64,000 nucleotides of DNA from Collimonas sp. OK307 (lineage in GTDB: Bacteria; Pseudomonadota; Gammaproteobacteria; Burkholderiales; Burkholderiaceae_D): the NCBI RefSeq assembly GCF_900113705.1, contig NZ_FOQI01000007.1:1-64000 (forward strand). The letters are read 5' to 3'. Below the pieces are notes generated by a model that made no database searches, was not told the DNA's origin, and saw only the letters and a list, made by a program, of their open reading frames with translations. Below are positions 1 to 11,021 of this stretch, piece by piece. Both the position numbers and the translations under genes were made by a program. Each line of letters opens with the position of its first letter. Within the stretch, counting starts at the first letter, position 1.

Positions 1-9
1 CCTATAACC
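1..9 (+). rRNA. 23S rRNA, extreme 3' end (partial)
   Basis: The first bases (CCTATAACC) resemble the last nucleotides of burkholderial 23S rRNA, which pair with the start of the mature molecule. Only the very edge is in the window. The call rests on the 5S gene that follows at the expected distance and on my memory of the family, so the exact boundary is uncertain. Confidence 0.4.
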
Positions 10-109
10 TTAGCAGGTTATATGATGAGCTTATTTGTTTGCCAAGGTGTAACACACCATTTGGACATTCATACCCAACCGGGTTCACTCACCCTAGTGA
101 ACCCGGGTT
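3..109 (+). other. 23S-5S spacer with two stem-loops
   Basis: This is the spacer between 23S and 5S rRNA. It contains a perfect 8-bp inverted repeat (3-10 with 15-22, loop TAGC) and a second stem made of GGGTTCACT (81-89) and AGTGAACCC (96-104) with short flanking complementarity. Such stems in rRNA spacers usually serve RNase processing of the precursor. That role is inferred from position. Confidence 0.5.
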
Positions 110-178
110 AAAAAACTACTTCTTCTAGATTGCGTTGTGCGTTGCTCCACCTGGAGAACGAACAGCGGTTACAAGTTA

Positions 179-293
179 TGCCTGATGACCATAGCGATTT
201 GGTACCACCCCTTCCCATCCCGAACAGGACCGTGAAACGAATTTGCGCCGATGATAGTGCTGCAACCAGTGTGAAAGTAGGTCATCGTCAGGC
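179..293 (+). rRNA. rrf: 5S ribosomal RNA
   Basis: The sequence starts TGCCTGATGACC and ends GGTCATCGTCAGGC, so its ends pair as the terminal helix of 5S rRNA. The internal stretches CCCCTTCCCATCCCGAACAG and GTGAAAGTAGGTCATCG are highly conserved 5S blocks. The length of about 115 nt is typical. It is the last gene of an rRNA operon read left to right and is followed directly by an intrinsic terminator. The ends may be off by a base or two. Confidence 0.95.
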
Positions 294-300
294 TTTTATT

Positions 301-335
301 AAAAAACCCTCTGAGCTTATCCTCAGAGGGTTTTT
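301..335 (+). terminator. rRNA operon intrinsic terminator
   Basis: A-rich 5' flank, stem CCCTCTGAG (307-315) pairing with CTCAGAGGG (322-330), a short loop, then TTTTT. It lies eight bases after 5S rRNA and ends the rrn operon. Confidence 0.9.
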
Positions 336-460
336 GCTTTGCGTTTTCGATTCATGCAATAGCATCATTTCCTGCAATTTCAGCTTTGCGGCAACAAAAC
401 CACTGTGTTTTTAACCAGTTGTCCTGTATGATTCATTGATTCACATAAAGGCCAACTGCG

Positions 461-1039
461 ATGATAGGTCGTCTTTCCGGAATTCTGCTTGAAAAAAATC
501 CTCCCCAATTATTGATTGATTGCAACGGCGTCGGCTATGAAGTCGGTGTGCCGATGAGTACTTTCTATAATCTGCCTGGGCTGGGTGAAAAGGTGGCCTT
601 GCTGACGCATCTGGCGATACGCGAAGATGCGCATGTTTTATATGGTTTTGGCACCGCTGAAGAGCGTAATGTATTCAAGCAGTTGATAAAGATCAGTGGC
701 GTTGGCGCCCGTACCGCATTGTCCATCCTGTCCGGCATGTCGGTGCAAGATCTGGCGCAGGCGATCACCATGCAGGAAGCTGGACGGCTCACCAAGGTAC
801 CCGGTATCGGCAAGAAAACAGCCGAACGTCTGTTGCTCGAATTAAAAGGTAAGCTAGGTGCCGACCTGGGACCCGTCGGCAGCCATCATGCCAGCGATGT
901 CAGCGGCGACATCCTGAATGCCCTGATTGCGCTTGGCTATTCGGACAAGGAAGCCATGTTGGCGCTCAAGCAGCTACCGCCAGATACCACCGTGTCAGAT
1001 GGGATCAAATTGGCATTGAAAGCATTGTCCAAGCTATAA
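461..1039 (+). CDS. ruvA: Holliday junction branch-migration protein RuvA
   Basis: RuvA forms a tetramer that holds the four-way Holliday junction and loads the RuvB motor rings, so that branches migrate before RuvC cuts them. The 192-residue protein has the usual length. The N-terminal OB-fold starts [12 protein letters not shown]. Two helix-hairpin-helix motifs follow ([10 protein letters not shown] around residues 78-87 and [18 protein letters not shown] around 113-130). The C-terminal three-helix domain that contacts RuvB closes the protein. ruvB follows 142 bp downstream on the same strand. The start is the family-typical MIGR. Confidence 0.97.
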   Translation: MIGRLSGILLEKNPPQLLIDCNGVGYEVGVPMSTFYNLPGLGEKVALLTHLAIREDAHVLYGFGTAEERNVFKQLIKISGVGARTALSILSGMSVQDLAQAITMQEAGRLTKVPGIGKKTAERLLLELKGKLGADLGPVGSHHASDVSGDILNALIALGYSDKEAMLALKQLPPDTTVSDGIKLALKALSKL

Positions 1040-1045
1040 GTGAAT

Positions 1046-1065
1046 TGCTGCAATAAGTTGCAGCA
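1046..1065 (+). other. Small hairpin in the ruvA-ruvB spacer
   Basis: TGCTGCAA (1046-1053) and TTGCAGCA (1058-1065) form a perfect 8-bp stem with a four-base loop just after the ruvA stop. There is no T-run, so it is not a convincing terminator. The rest of the 142-bp spacer shows only repeated AAGTTG-type words. Confidence 0.4.
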
Positions 1066-1181
1066 GCAAGTTGTGGCACTAAGTTGTTGCAGGACAGCAC
1101 AAAGCTGATCATTATTGCTTTATTGGTGGGGCGGATGTCTTTTTTTATATCTAATCGCTGCAGTCTGGCTACAATCCGACC

Positions 1182-2240
1182 ATGAGTATCCAAACCGACG
1201 ATTTCACCGAGCAACGCATTATCGCTCCTACGCCTGCTTCGCCGAACGAAGAGGCGATCGAGCGCGCGTTACGGCCCAAGCAACTGGACGAATACGTCGG
1301 CCAGGAAAAAATACGCGACCAGCTGCAAATATTCATTACCGCCGCCAGGCAACGGCGCGAAGCATTGGATCACACTTTACTGTTCGGTCCGCCGGGCTTG
1401 GGCAAGACAACGCTGGCACATATCATTGCGCGCGAAATGGGCGTCAATCTGCGCCAGACTTCAGGCCCGGTGCTGGAACGCGCCGGAGATCTGGCCGCAT
1501 TGCTGACCAATCTCGAAGCCAATGACGTGTTGTTCATAGATGAAATCCATCGTTTGTCGCCAGTGGTGGAAGAAATCCTGTATCCGGCGCTGGAGGATTA
1601 TCAGATCGATATCATGATCGGCGAAGGTCCGGCAGCGCGCTCAGTGCGCCTGGATCTGCAACCGTTCACGCTGGTAGGTGCAACCACCAGGGCCGGAATG
1701 CTGACCAATCCGCTGCGTGACCGCTTCGGAATCGTCGCTCGCCTTGAATTTTATACGCCGCAACAGTTAGGCAAGATCGTGACCCGTAGCGCTTCCTTGC
1801 TGGGTGCGCCGATAGTGGATGATGGCGCCTTTGAAATTGCCAAGCGCAGCCGCGGTACGCCGCGTATCGCCAACCGCCTGTTACGCCGGGTGCGCGATTA
1901 TGCCGAAGTCAAAGGCAATGGTGAAATCACCAAGGCGATGGCAGATGCTGCGCTGGTCATGCTGGATGTCGATCCGGTCGGTTTCGACGTCATGGATAGA
2001 AAATTGCTGGAAGCAGTGTTGTTCAAATTCGGTGGCGGCCCGGTCGGTCTGGACAATCTTGCCGCTGCTATCGGCGAAGAACGCGACACGATCGAAGATG
2101 TACTCGAACCGTACCTGATTCAGCAAGGATATTTGCAGCGTACGCCGCGCGGCCGTATTGCTACTCCGCTGGCCTATACGCATTTTGGCGTAGCACCGCC
2201 ACGTACCGGTCCGAATGGTGAGTTATGGGGGCAAAATTAA
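1182..2240 (+). CDS. ruvB: Holliday junction DNA helicase RuvB
   Basis: RuvB is the hexameric AAA+ motor that pumps DNA through the RuvA-bound Holliday junction using ATP. Visible motifs in the 352-residue protein are Walker A GPPGLGKT (residues 69-76), Walker B LFIDE with the following IHRL (about 117-124), sensor 1 GATTRAG, and the [16 protein letters not shown] segment. The C-terminal winged-helix domain ends with the family-typical RTPRGR followed by an aromatic-rich tail. It lies downstream of ruvA, as in many bacteria. The ATG at 1182 gives the expected N-terminus. Confidence 0.97.
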   Translation: MSIQTDDFTEQRIIAPTPASPNEEAIERALRPKQLDEYVGQEKIRDQLQIFITAARQRREALDHTLLFGPPGLGKTTLAHIIAREMGVNLRQTSGPVLERAGDLAALLTNLEANDVLFIDEIHRLSPVVEEILYPALEDYQIDIMIGEGPAARSVRLDLQPFTLVGATTRAGMLTNPLRDRFGIVARLEFYTPQQLGKIVTRSASLLGAPIVDDGAFEIAKRSRGTPRIANRLLRRVRDYAEVKGNGEITKAMADAALVMLDVDPVGFDVMDRKLLEAVLFKFGGGPVGLDNLAAAIGEERDTIEDVLEPYLIQQGYLQRTPRGRIATPLAYTHFGVAPPRTGPNGELWGQN

Positions 2241-2295
2241 TCCGCCTGCAGGTGGCGATGCTGGTGCTGACGTGACACCGCAGCCGCCAGCAGCA

Positions 2296-2748
2296 ATGCA
2301 AATCTGGGTTGATGCCGATGCATGTCCGAACGTCATCAAGGAAATTCTGTTTCGAGTCGCTGATCGATTGCAAATCGTTGTAGTTCTGGTGGCTAACAAG
2401 TTGTTGAGAGTGCCACCGTCCCGCTTCATCAAGGCAGTTCAAGTACCGTCCGGCTTTGATGTTGCCGACCGTGAAATTGTTCGATTGCTGCAAGCGGGAG
2501 ATCTGGTGATCACCGCTGATATTCCACTTGCTGCCGATGTGCTTGAAAAGGGCGGCAAGGCATTGAATCCACGTGGTGAGTTTTATACCAATGACAACAT
2601 CCAGCAGCATCTGACGATGCGTAATTTCATGGATGAGTTACGAGGTAGCGGTGTGGAAACCGGTGGTCCGGCAGCATTTAGCCAGAGCGACCGGCATTTG
2701 TTCGCATCACAGCTGGATCAGTTTTTACAAAAATCGCGCATGCGATGA
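2296..2748 (+). CDS. YaiI/YqxD family protein (UPF0178)
   Basis: A 150-residue protein of the YaiI/YqxD family (DUF188), a small conserved family with a PIN-like or NYN-like fold and no firmly assigned function. The family hallmark WVDADACP is at residues 3-10, and the C-terminal [11 protein letters not shown] and [10 protein letters not shown] segments fit the family. The longer open frame begins at 2215 inside ruvB. I chose ATG 2296 because known members start just before WVDADACP. There is no strong ribosome-binding site at either start. It may be co-transcribed with ruvB. Confidence 0.88.
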   Translation: MQIWVDADACPNVIKEILFRVADRLQIVVVLVANKLLRVPPSRFIKAVQVPSGFDVADREIVRLLQAGDLVITADIPLAADVLEKGGKALNPRGEFYTNDNIQQHLTMRNFMDELRGSGVETGGPAAFSQSDRHLFASQLDQFLQKSRMR

Positions 2749-2888
2749 ATGTTTCTAATCAACGAAGAACCGCGGGCCCAGTGTCGTCCCGCAATATAAG
2801 TGTCTGAATGTCAATATTTCTGCGCTTGTGTAAAAATTAAACGTCACAGACAATACGATAGCCTTCACTAATAGTGTGCAAGCCAACC

Positions 2889-3731
2889 ATGCTTATGTCT
2901 ACCAAAGCTAACCGTTACGCCAACCAGCTTCTGGATGCGCGAGCGTGTGCCAAATTGATGCCGCTGTTGTCGGCTACTGACGTCCTGTCGCCGATGGATG
3001 GATACGACATCAGCAAACGCATTCTCGACGCCAGTATCGGACAAGGTGCTACGCCGATCGGCCGCAAGGTCGGATTCAGCAATCGCACCATCTGGCCAAA
3101 ATACGGCATTACCGAAACGATCAACGCCCCTATCTGGGCGCATGTTTTCGACAATACCGTGCGCTACGCCGAAGATAACCGCGGGATTCAAAGCCTGGAG
3201 GGCGCGGTGCAGCCACGCATCGAACCCGAAGTGGTGTTCAGCCTGGGAAAAACGCCGGCGCCGGATGCGGATCTGGAAGAAATCGCCGAGTGCATCGAAT
3301 GGATGGCGCACGCTTTCGAAATTGTCGTGTGTCCTTTCCCGGACTGGAAATTCGAAGCGGTCGATGCCATCGCGGCGTTCGGCCTGCACGGCACGCTGAT
3401 TGTCGGCGAGCCGCATATGTTGTCGGCCGCTACCCGTCGCAACCTTGCCAGCATGCTGGCCAATGCTAGTGTCTCGTTATCGTGCTGCACCGAAGACTCG
3501 GTTACCTTGTGTGGCGCCGGTTTCGGTAGCGATGTACTGGACAGCCCGGTGCACGCTTTGTGGCATTTGCACCAGGTGCTGAATGCGCAGCAGCAGTTCG
3601 CGCCTCTGCAAGCCGGCGAGATCGTTACTACCGGTACCTGGACAGATGCCTATCCGGTGCAGGCAGGGCAGACCTGGGTCACTGCTTTTTCAGGGATTGC
3701 GTTACCGGGCCTGACTGTATCGTTCGTCTAA
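2889..3731 (+). CDS. 2-keto-4-pentenoate hydratase-like protein (FAH superfamily)
   Basis: About 280 residues resembling MhpD/XylJ/HpaH-type hydratases, which add water to 2-hydroxy-dienoates in meta-cleavage pathways of aromatic catabolism. Seen in the protein are the helical N-terminal half with GRKVGFSNRT (a typical IGRKVGFTN-like motif), the acidic metal-binding IEPEVVFSLG segment around residue 112, and C-terminal GEIVTTGTWTDAYPVQAGQTW, matching the family's end. No other meta-cleavage genes are adjacent, so the physiological substrate is unknown. Starts at 2874, 2889 and 2895 are all possible because none has a clear ribosome-binding site. Confidence 0.75.
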   Translation: MLMSTKANRYANQLLDARACAKLMPLLSATDVLSPMDGYDISKRILDASIGQGATPIGRKVGFSNRTIWPKYGITETINAPIWAHVFDNTVRYAEDNRGIQSLEGAVQPRIEPEVVFSLGKTPAPDADLEEIAECIEWMAHAFEIVVCPFPDWKFEAVDAIAAFGLHGTLIVGEPHMLSAATRRNLASMLANASVSLSCCTEDSVTLCGAGFGSDVLDSPVHALWHLHQVLNAQQQFAPLQAGEIVTTGTWTDAYPVQAGQTWVTAFSGIALPGLTVSFV

Positions 3732-3762
3732 ACTGCTAACGCTAACAAATAGCGCGGGCAAG

Positions 3763-3803
3763 AAAAATGCCGTTCAGCTAACAGCTTGAACGGCATTTTT
3801 TTT
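3763..3803. terminator. Bidirectional terminator between convergent genes
   Basis: AAAAATGCCGTTC pairs with GAACGGCATTTTT, giving a stem with A-run and T-run flanks on either side. It separates the hydratase-like gene (+) from the DUF2147 gene (-) and can work in both directions. Confidence 0.88.
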
Positions 3804-3833
3804 GCGAAACAGCTTGCATTGCCGGCAAACGAA

Positions 3834-4295
3834 TTATTCTTCGCGTATCCAGGTCTGGGTACGGCCCAGCAAAGGTACGCCGATATAACCGCGCACATTC
3901 AATTTCTTGCCATCGTCGACCACCACCATTTTGCTTTTGTAGACCTTGCCGTTATCCGGATCAAGGATGGTGCCGCCATTGTATTCGTTACCATCTTTTT
4001 TCATGCCATTGATAATGGTCATGCCGAGGATAGGCTGGTCTTTCAGCTCACCTTCGCATTTGAGGCATTTCGGATTTTGATCCTGGCTCGGATCGCGTAA
4101 CAGTTTCTCGATTTTGCCATGCAGGACACCATTGGCTTCGCTAATACGGATCAATGCCTTAGGTTTGCCGGTATGGTCATCGATATTTTTCCACAGGCCG
4201 ACTGCTGAGCTTGTGTCTTGTGCGAACGCACCGCCAGCCAGCAAGGCGCTGCTGGCGATTGCCGCTGTCAAAAGTCGTATTAAAAGTTTATTCAT
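3834..4295 (-). CDS. DUF2147 secreted protein
   Basis: A 153-residue protein with a cleavable signal peptide: basic MNKLLIRLL, a hydrophobic stretch, then AFAQ around residue 26. The mature part has the DUF2147 pattern, with VGLWKNIDDHTGKPKALIRI at its start and a C-terminal LNVRGYIGVPLLGRTQTWIR. Members are small periplasmic beta-rich proteins of unknown function. A CXXC-like pair (CLKC, near residue 98) may form a disulfide. A good ribosome-binding site (AGGAGA) precedes the ATG. It follows valS on the same strand with 68 bp between and could share its transcript. Confidence 0.88.
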   Translation of the reverse strand: MNKLLIRLLTAAIASSALLAGGAFAQDTSSAVGLWKNIDDHTGKPKALIRISEANGVLHGKIEKLLRDPSQDQNPKCLKCEGELKDQPILGMTIINGMKKDGNEYNGGTILDPDNGKVYKSKMVVVDDGKKLNVRGYIGVPLLGRTQTWIREE

Positions 4296-4363
4296 GCTCT
4301 GTCTCCTGTTTCTGTCGTACCAGCCGCATTGCTGCCGACTGGCGCAACATTGTTATTGAGGAA

Positions 4364-7198
4364 TCAAGATACTTTTAATTTTGCAAACTGTTCGCGCAAC
4401 TTCTCAAGGGTACCCGAAAAGTTGGCCAGACGTTCCTGCTCCTGTGCAACCACCTGTGCCGGTGCTCTTGCCACAAAGCTCTCGTTGCCCAGCTTGGCCT
4501 GGGCTTTGACGATTTCACCCTCGATACGGGTGATTTCCTTGCCCAGCCGTTCACGCTCAGCTGCAACATCAATTTCTACTTTGAGCAGCAGCTTAGCATC
4601 ACCGACTATCGATACCGGTGCTGGCGATTCGGGTAGAGTCTCTACTACTTGCACTTCTGATAATTTTGCCAGTGCCTGCAGATACGGTGCAAACGACAGC
4701 AGCGTGCTTTGCTGCTCTGCCGAACCGGCAATGATCAGCGGCACCCGCAATGCCGGCGACAGTTGCATCTCGCCGCGCAAATTGCGGCAGGCATCAGTCA
4801 GCGTCTTCAATTGCGTCATCCAGGCTTCAGCGCTTTCGTCGATCTTTTCCAGATTCGCTTCTGGATAAGGCTGGCGCATGATCGAATCGCCGGCTGCATC
4901 GAGTACCTTGCCGGTCAACGGCGCTACGCTTTGCCACAGGGCTTCGGTGACAAACGGGATAATCGGATGGGCCAGGCGCAACACCACTTCCAGTACACGT
5001 AGCAAGGTGCGGCGTGTAGCGCGTTGCTGCGCTTCGTTGCCTTGCTGGATCTGAACCTTGGCGACTTCCAGATACCAGTCGCAGTATTCATCCCATACAA
5101 ACTTGTAGATGGCCGAGGCGATGTTGTCGAAACGGTAGTCGGCGAAACCCTTGGCGACGTCAGCTTCAGTACGCTGCAAGAGCGAAACGATCCAGCGGTC
5201 GGCTTGCGAGAACTGCAGGTTCTCCTTGTCGCAGACACCCGGTGTATGGCCTTCGAAACCGCAGTCTTTACCCTCTGTGTTCATCAACACGAAGCGGGTA
5301 GCGTTCCACAATTTGTTGCAGAAATTACGGTAGCCGTCGCAGCGGCCGAGATCGAAATTGATATTGCGGCCCAGCGTTGCCAGCGAGGCAAAGGTAAAGC
5401 GCAACGCATCGGTGCCAAAGGCAGGAATGCCATCGGCAAATTCCTTGCGGGTCGCTTTGGCGATACTGTCGGCTTGCTTCGGATTCATCAGGCCGACGGT
5501 GCGTTTTGCCACCAGCGTATCGAGATCGATACCATCGATCAGATCAATCGGATCGAGCGTATTACCCTTCGACTTCGACATTTTCTGGCCGTTGCCATCG
5601 CGTACCAGGCCGTGCACATAGACTGTCTTGAACGGCACCTTGCCGGTAAAGTGGGTGGTCATCATGACCATCCGTGCGACCCAGAAGAAGATGATGTCAA
5701 AACCGGTGACCAGCACCGACGATGGCAGGAACATCTTGTAGTCCGGCGTTTCTTCAGGCCAGCCCAGGGTCGAGAACGGCACCAGCGCCGACGAGAACCA
5801 GGTGTCGAGCACATCGTCGTCGCGTTTCAGTTCGCCGGTGTAACCAGCCGCTGCAGCTTGCGCGCGGGCTGCGGCTTCATCGCGGGCGACATAGATCTTG
5901 CCGTCGTCGGCATACCAGGCCGGAATCTGATGGCCCCACCACAGTTGGCGTGAAATGCACCAGTCCTGGATATTGTTGAGCCACTGGTTGTACGTATTGC
6001 TCCAGTTTTCCGGGATCATCTGGATTTCGCCGTTAGCGACTTTTTCCAGAGCGACTTCAGCAATTGATTTGCCCGGGAAGTGCGTGCCCTCTGGCGCCGG
6101 CTTGCTCATGGCGACAAACCACTGATCGGTCAGCATCGGTTCGATGACCACGCCGGTACGGTCGCCGCGCGGCACTACCAGCTTGTGCGGCTTGACCGAT
6201 TCCAGCAAACCTTGTGCATCCAGGTCGGCAACGATTTGCTTGCGGGCCACGAAACGGTCCATGCCTTGATACTGGACAGGGCCGTTTTCATTGATCTTGG
6301 CATCCAGTGTCAGGATCGTAATCTGCGCCAGTTGATGGCGCTGGCCAACCGCGTAATCGTTGAAATCATGGGCGGGAGTGATCTTCACGCAGCCGGTACC
6401 GAATTCCTTGTCGACATAGCTGTCGGCGATGACCGGGATTTCACGACCGGTCAACGGCAGCTTGAGCATCTTGCCAACCAGGTGGCTGTAACGTTCGTCA
6501 GTCGGATCGACTGCAACGGCAACGTCGCCCAGCATGGTTTCCGGGCGTGTGGTGGCGACCGTAAGATGACCGCTGCCATCGGCGAACGGATAACGGATAT
6601 GCCACATCGAACCGTCTTCTTCTTCCGACGCCACTTCCAATTCCGAGATGGCGGTACCCAGCACCGGATCCCAGTTCACCAGCCGCTTGCCGCGATAGAT
6701 CAGGCCTTGTTCGAACAGCCGTACAAAAACTTCGACCACGGTGCCCGACAGTTTGTCGTCCATCGTGAAATATTCACGGCTCCAGTCGGTCGAAGCGCCC
6801 ATGCGGCGCATCTGGCCGGTGATGGTCGATCCCGACTGTTCTTTCCATTCCCAGACTTTTTCAACGAATTTTTCACGGCCAAGATCGTGGCGCGAAATTT
6901 TCTGCGCATCAAGTTGCCGTTCGACCACAATTTGTGTGGCGATGCCGGCGTGATCGGTACCCGGAATCCATGCCGTGTTAAAACCGCGCATGCGGTGATA
7001 ACGGGTCAAGCCATCCATGATGGTTTGATTGAAAGCATGGCCCATGTGTAGCGTGCCAGTCACGTTGGGCGGCGGCAACTGAATGCTGAAGGACGGTTTG
7101 TCCGCGTCGGTGGTGGCAGTGTAGTACCCGCGTTTTTCCCATTCCGTACGCCAGAATTGTTCAATCTCGGCAGGGTCGAAAGACTTGGCTAATTCCAT
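4364..7198 (-). CDS. valS: Valine--tRNA ligase
   Basis: Cytoplasmic class I aminoacyl-tRNA synthetase that charges tRNA-Val and edits misactivated threonine. The 944-residue length matches bacterial ValRS. Seen are the HIGH-type motif HMGH at residues 51-54 after [10 protein letters not shown], a long CP1 editing insertion, the KMSKS motif at residues 539-543, an anticodon-binding helical domain, and a C-terminal coiled coil (about 875-940, rich in E, R, K and L) that grips the tRNA. It is transcribed away from the thiamine operon. Confidence 0.98.
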   Translation of the reverse strand: MELAKSFDPAEIEQFWRTEWEKRGYYTATTDADKPSFSIQLPPPNVTGTLHMGHAFNQTIMDGLTRYHRMRGFNTAWIPGTDHAGIATQIVVERQLDAQKISRHDLGREKFVEKVWEWKEQSGSTITGQMRRMGASTDWSREYFTMDDKLSGTVVEVFVRLFEQGLIYRGKRLVNWDPVLGTAISELEVASEEEDGSMWHIRYPFADGSGHLTVATTRPETMLGDVAVAVDPTDERYSHLVGKMLKLPLTGREIPVIADSYVDKEFGTGCVKITPAHDFNDYAVGQRHQLAQITILTLDAKINENGPVQYQGMDRFVARKQIVADLDAQGLLESVKPHKLVVPRGDRTGVVIEPMLTDQWFVAMSKPAPEGTHFPGKSIAEVALEKVANGEIQMIPENWSNTYNQWLNNIQDWCISRQLWWGHQIPAWYADDGKIYVARDEAAARAQAAAAGYTGELKRDDDVLDTWFSSALVPFSTLGWPEETPDYKMFLPSSVLVTGFDIIFFWVARMVMMTTHFTGKVPFKTVYVHGLVRDGNGQKMSKSKGNTLDPIDLIDGIDLDTLVAKRTVGLMNPKQADSIAKATRKEFADGIPAFGTDALRFTFASLATLGRNINFDLGRCDGYRNFCNKLWNATRFVLMNTEGKDCGFEGHTPGVCDKENLQFSQADRWIVSLLQRTEADVAKGFADYRFDNIASAIYKFVWDEYCDWYLEVAKVQIQQGNEAQQRATRRTLLRVLEVVLRLAHPIIPFVTEALWQSVAPLTGKVLDAAGDSIMRQPYPEANLEKIDESAEAWMTQLKTLTDACRNLRGEMQLSPALRVPLIIAGSAEQQSTLLSFAPYLQALAKLSEVQVVETLPESPAPVSIVGDAKLLLKVEIDVAAERERLGKEITRIEGEIVKAQAKLGNESFVARAPAQVVAQEQERLANFSGTLEKLREQFAKLKVS

Positions 7199-7454
7199 GA
7201 TTTGTTAGGGTTCTTTGCTAAAAGCGATCTAAAACGATGATTATAAAGTACGCAGCCGACTCGCTCCTAACAATGCTGTCCGGGGCGCATGGTTTTTTGG
7301 CGTAAACACAAATCGTGTAGACGAAATTGCCACGAATGCGGCTTCAATGCGGCTTCTATACTTGACCTGAGATAAGGAAGCCCGCATTTTCGATATACCG
7401 CGAGCCGATTGCGGGTGTAAAATCTTTTCCGTTGTCTCGAGCTTTGAACGTCGG
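7199..7454. other. Divergent intergenic region between valS and the thi leader
   Basis: This 256-bp stretch has no gene. It must carry the valS promoter and the start of the thiC leader transcript. A TATACT hexamer (7357-7362) is a possible -10 element, but no convincing -35 matches it. The words ATGCGGCTTC occur twice in tandem (about 7336-7356). Nothing else is supported. Confidence 0.4.
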
Positions 7455-7555
7455 GACAGCGAACGCTAGGGGTCCTGATTGCTGAAATGTTAATGCAATC
7501 GGGTGAGAAATACCCTCGAACCTGATCTGGGTAATGCCAGCGAAGGGAAGCTGTC
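7455..7555 (+). promoter_or_regulatory. TPP riboswitch (THI element)
   Basis: A thiamine pyrophosphate-sensing RNA upstream of thiC. The conserved core is present: TGAGAAATACCC, then GAACCTGATCTGGGTAATGCC, then AGCGAAGGGAAG. Helix P1 forms from GACAGC (7455-7460) and GCTGTC (7550-7555). The P3 arm is GATTGC...GCAATC. When TPP is bound, thi expression falls. The downstream leader contains a hairpin that hides the thiC ribosome-binding site, which suggests control of translation. Confidence 0.95.
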
Positions 7556-7593
7556 GAGAATATTGTCGGCCGATTCACAAGATTTCACCGTGA

Positions 7594-9579
<1,986 letters not shown>

Positions 9580-9630
9580 GGCTAATCCTAGAAACGGCAG
9601 TAGACCACTTGCTTATGTTTGGAGAGTTAC

Positions 9631-9825
9631 ATGGACACCGGAAATATGAGAAATCTAGTCGTGCATCTAAAGGGTGAGAGCGTTACGCGCCCGATTGCAC
9701 TTTTGCCGCAGCGCCTGGCGGCGTTGCTCCTCCTTGCAGGGGAAAACCCTGCCGCGTCGTCGCGCCTTGCCACACACACCGGCAAAAGCACACTCGGGCG
9801 CGTTCTACTACCGTCTCTAGAATGA
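9631..9825 (+). CDS. Possible 64-codon ORF inside the thi operon (doubtful)
   Basis: This ORF begins at ATG 9631 with GGAGAG six bases upstream, and its TGA overlaps the ATG of thiS (ATGATG, coupled). Those are good translation signals. However, most of it is made of a long imperfect palindrome (9685-9803) and the product resembles no family I recognise. It does not look like ThiO, the glycine oxidase often encoded at this place. It may be a by-product of a repeat insertion that keeps ribosomes moving into thiS, or it may be untranslated. Confidence 0.25.
   Translation: MDTGNMRNLVVHLKGESVTRPIALLPQRLAALLLLAGENPAASSRLATHTGKSTLGRVLLPSLE
9685..9803. repeat. Long imperfect inverted repeat between thiC and thiS
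   Basis: The outer arms 9685-9708 and 9780-9803 are complementary except for a few positions (core CGGCAAAAG and CGGGCGCGT). An inner hairpin GCAGGG/CCCTGC lies in the centre (about 9737-9752). The arrangement looks like a mobile palindromic element (MITE- or REP-like) that landed in the operon. No transposase is present. Confidence 0.6.
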
Positions 9826-10025
9826 TGGAAATCGTACTCAATGGCGCGCCGCATCCGCTGGCCGACGGCGAGAACCTGCAACAGCTGATCGTGGCGCTGG
9901 AACTGGCCGGGAAAGCTGTTGCGGTGGCAGTCAACCGGCAGGTGGTGCCGGCCAGTTTGTGGCCGCAACGCGTCTTACAGCCGGAAGACAAGGTCGATGT
10001 GGTGCGCGCTATCGGCGGTGGTTAA
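9822..10025 (+). CDS. thiS: Sulfur carrier protein ThiS
   Basis: A small ubiquitin-like carrier of 66-67 residues. Its C-terminal glycine is adenylated by ThiF and converted to a thiocarboxylate that delivers sulfur to ThiG for thiazole formation. The protein begins MMEIVLNGAPH, has the beta-grasp pattern with a DKVDVVRAI stretch, and ends in Gly-Gly-Gly, so the essential terminal Gly-Gly is present. Start codons at 9822 and 9825 are both possible. thiG follows after a 183-bp spacer that holds a palindromic element. Confidence 0.93.
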   Translation: MMEIVLNGAPHPLADGENLQQLIVALELAGKAVAVAVNRQVVPASLWPQRVLQPEDKVDVVRAIGGG

Positions 10026-10059
10026 TCCACCTCCATAAACCTACTGCGCGACTCAATCT

Positions 10060-10146
10060 CTGGGCTGCGATGCTCGCCGTACTTTCGTACGGCTGTGCTT
10101 CTTACCCAGACCTTGAGCCGCTCGCTACGGTTTCTGGAGGCGGCAC
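10060..10146. repeat. Palindromic element in the thiS-thiG spacer
   Basis: GCCGTAC (10076-10082) and GTACGGC (10087-10093) form a perfect 7-bp stem with a four-base loop. Further out, CTGGG and CCCAG pair around it. This spacer is long for genes in one operon. The shape resembles a dispersed extragenic palindrome. No function is evident beyond a possible RNA-stability or processing role. Confidence 0.5.
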
Positions 10147-10208
10147 AGAGTCATTTGGATGCAAACAAATACGTCGTGCAATAGTGTTTTATACCGAAAG
10201 GATTTGTC

Positions 10209-11021
10209 ATGAATCTGAACTCAACCCCTGAGACGGGACAACCAGATACCGGCCTTACCATAGCCGGCAAAATCTACAGCTCACGGCTGCTGGTAGGCAG
10301 CGGCAAGTATCGTGACCTGGAGCAAACGCGCGCCGCCACCGAAGCCAGTGGCGCCGAAATCATCACGGTGGCGATTCGTCGGGTCAACATCGGCCAGGAT
10401 CCGAAGGCGCCGAATTTGCTGGACGTTGTGCCGCCATCGCGTTACACCATCCTGCCCAACACTGCCGGCTGCTATACCGCGGCGGATGCGGTTTATACGC
10501 TGCAACTCGGACGTGAATTGCTGAACGGGCACAAGCTGGCCAAGCTGGAAGTACTGGGCGACGAGCGCACGCTGTTTCCCAATATGCCGGAGACGTTGAA
10601 AGCGGCCGAAGCCTTGGTCAAGGACGGTTTCGACGTCATGGTGTACTGCAGCGACGATCCGATCCAGGCACGCATACTGGAAGAAATCGGCTGCGTGGCG
10701 GTGATGCCGCTGGCGTCGCTGATCGGTTCCGGCATGGGCATTTTGAATCCATGGAATCTGTCGCTGATTATCGAGCAGGCCAAGGTGCCGGTACTGGTCG
10801 ATGCCGGCGTCGGCACCGCGTCCGATGCGGCGATTGCAATGGAGCTGGGCTGCGACGGTGTGTTGATGAATACCGCGATTGCCGGCGCGCAGGATCCGAT
10901 CCGCATGGCCAGGGCGATGCGGCTGGCGATCGAAGCCGGACGCGAAGCCTTTCTCGCCGGCCGGATTCCGAAGCGCTTTGCGGCATCGCCATCTTCTCCG
11001 ATGGCCGGACGAGTCAAGTGA
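10209..11021 (+). CDS. thiG: Thiazole synthase ThiG
   Basis: ThiG is a TIM-barrel enzyme that condenses deoxyxylulose phosphate, dehydroglycine and ThiS-carried sulfur into the thiazole phosphate. It has 270 residues. Seen are LLVGSGKY near the start, the KLEVLGDE segment carrying the Schiff-base lysine, and the phosphate-binding end [13 protein letters not shown]. The substrate 1-deoxyxylulose 5-phosphate comes from Dxs, encoded at 29393. A GGAT-type ribosome-binding site precedes the ATG. It overlaps thiD by four bases. Confidence 0.97.
   Translation: MNLNSTPETGQPDTGLTIAGKIYSSRLLVGSGKYRDLEQTRAATEASGAEIITVAIRRVNIGQDPKAPNLLDVVPPSRYTILPNTAGCYTAADAVYTLQLGRELLNGHKLAKLEVLGDERTLFPNMPETLKAAEALVKDGFDVMVYCSDDPIQARILEEIGCVAVMPLASLIGSGMGILNPWNLSLIIEQAKVPVLVDAGVGTASDAAIAMELGCDGVLMNTAIAGAQDPIRMARAMRLAIEAGREAFLAGRIPKRFAASPSSPMAGRVK

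Noticed and set aside
130-414. 94-codon frame across the 5S gene and terminator
   Set aside because: It reads through 5S rRNA and its terminator, so it is not a protein gene.
5024-7051. Two long plus-strand frames (309 and 323 codons) across valS
   Set aside because: Antisense shadows of valS. No ribosome-binding sites or domains.
9580-9821. Possible degraded thiO between thiC and thiS
   Set aside because: No FAD-binding GGGxxG stretch or other ThiO segment is visible in any frame. The region is dominated by a palindrome.
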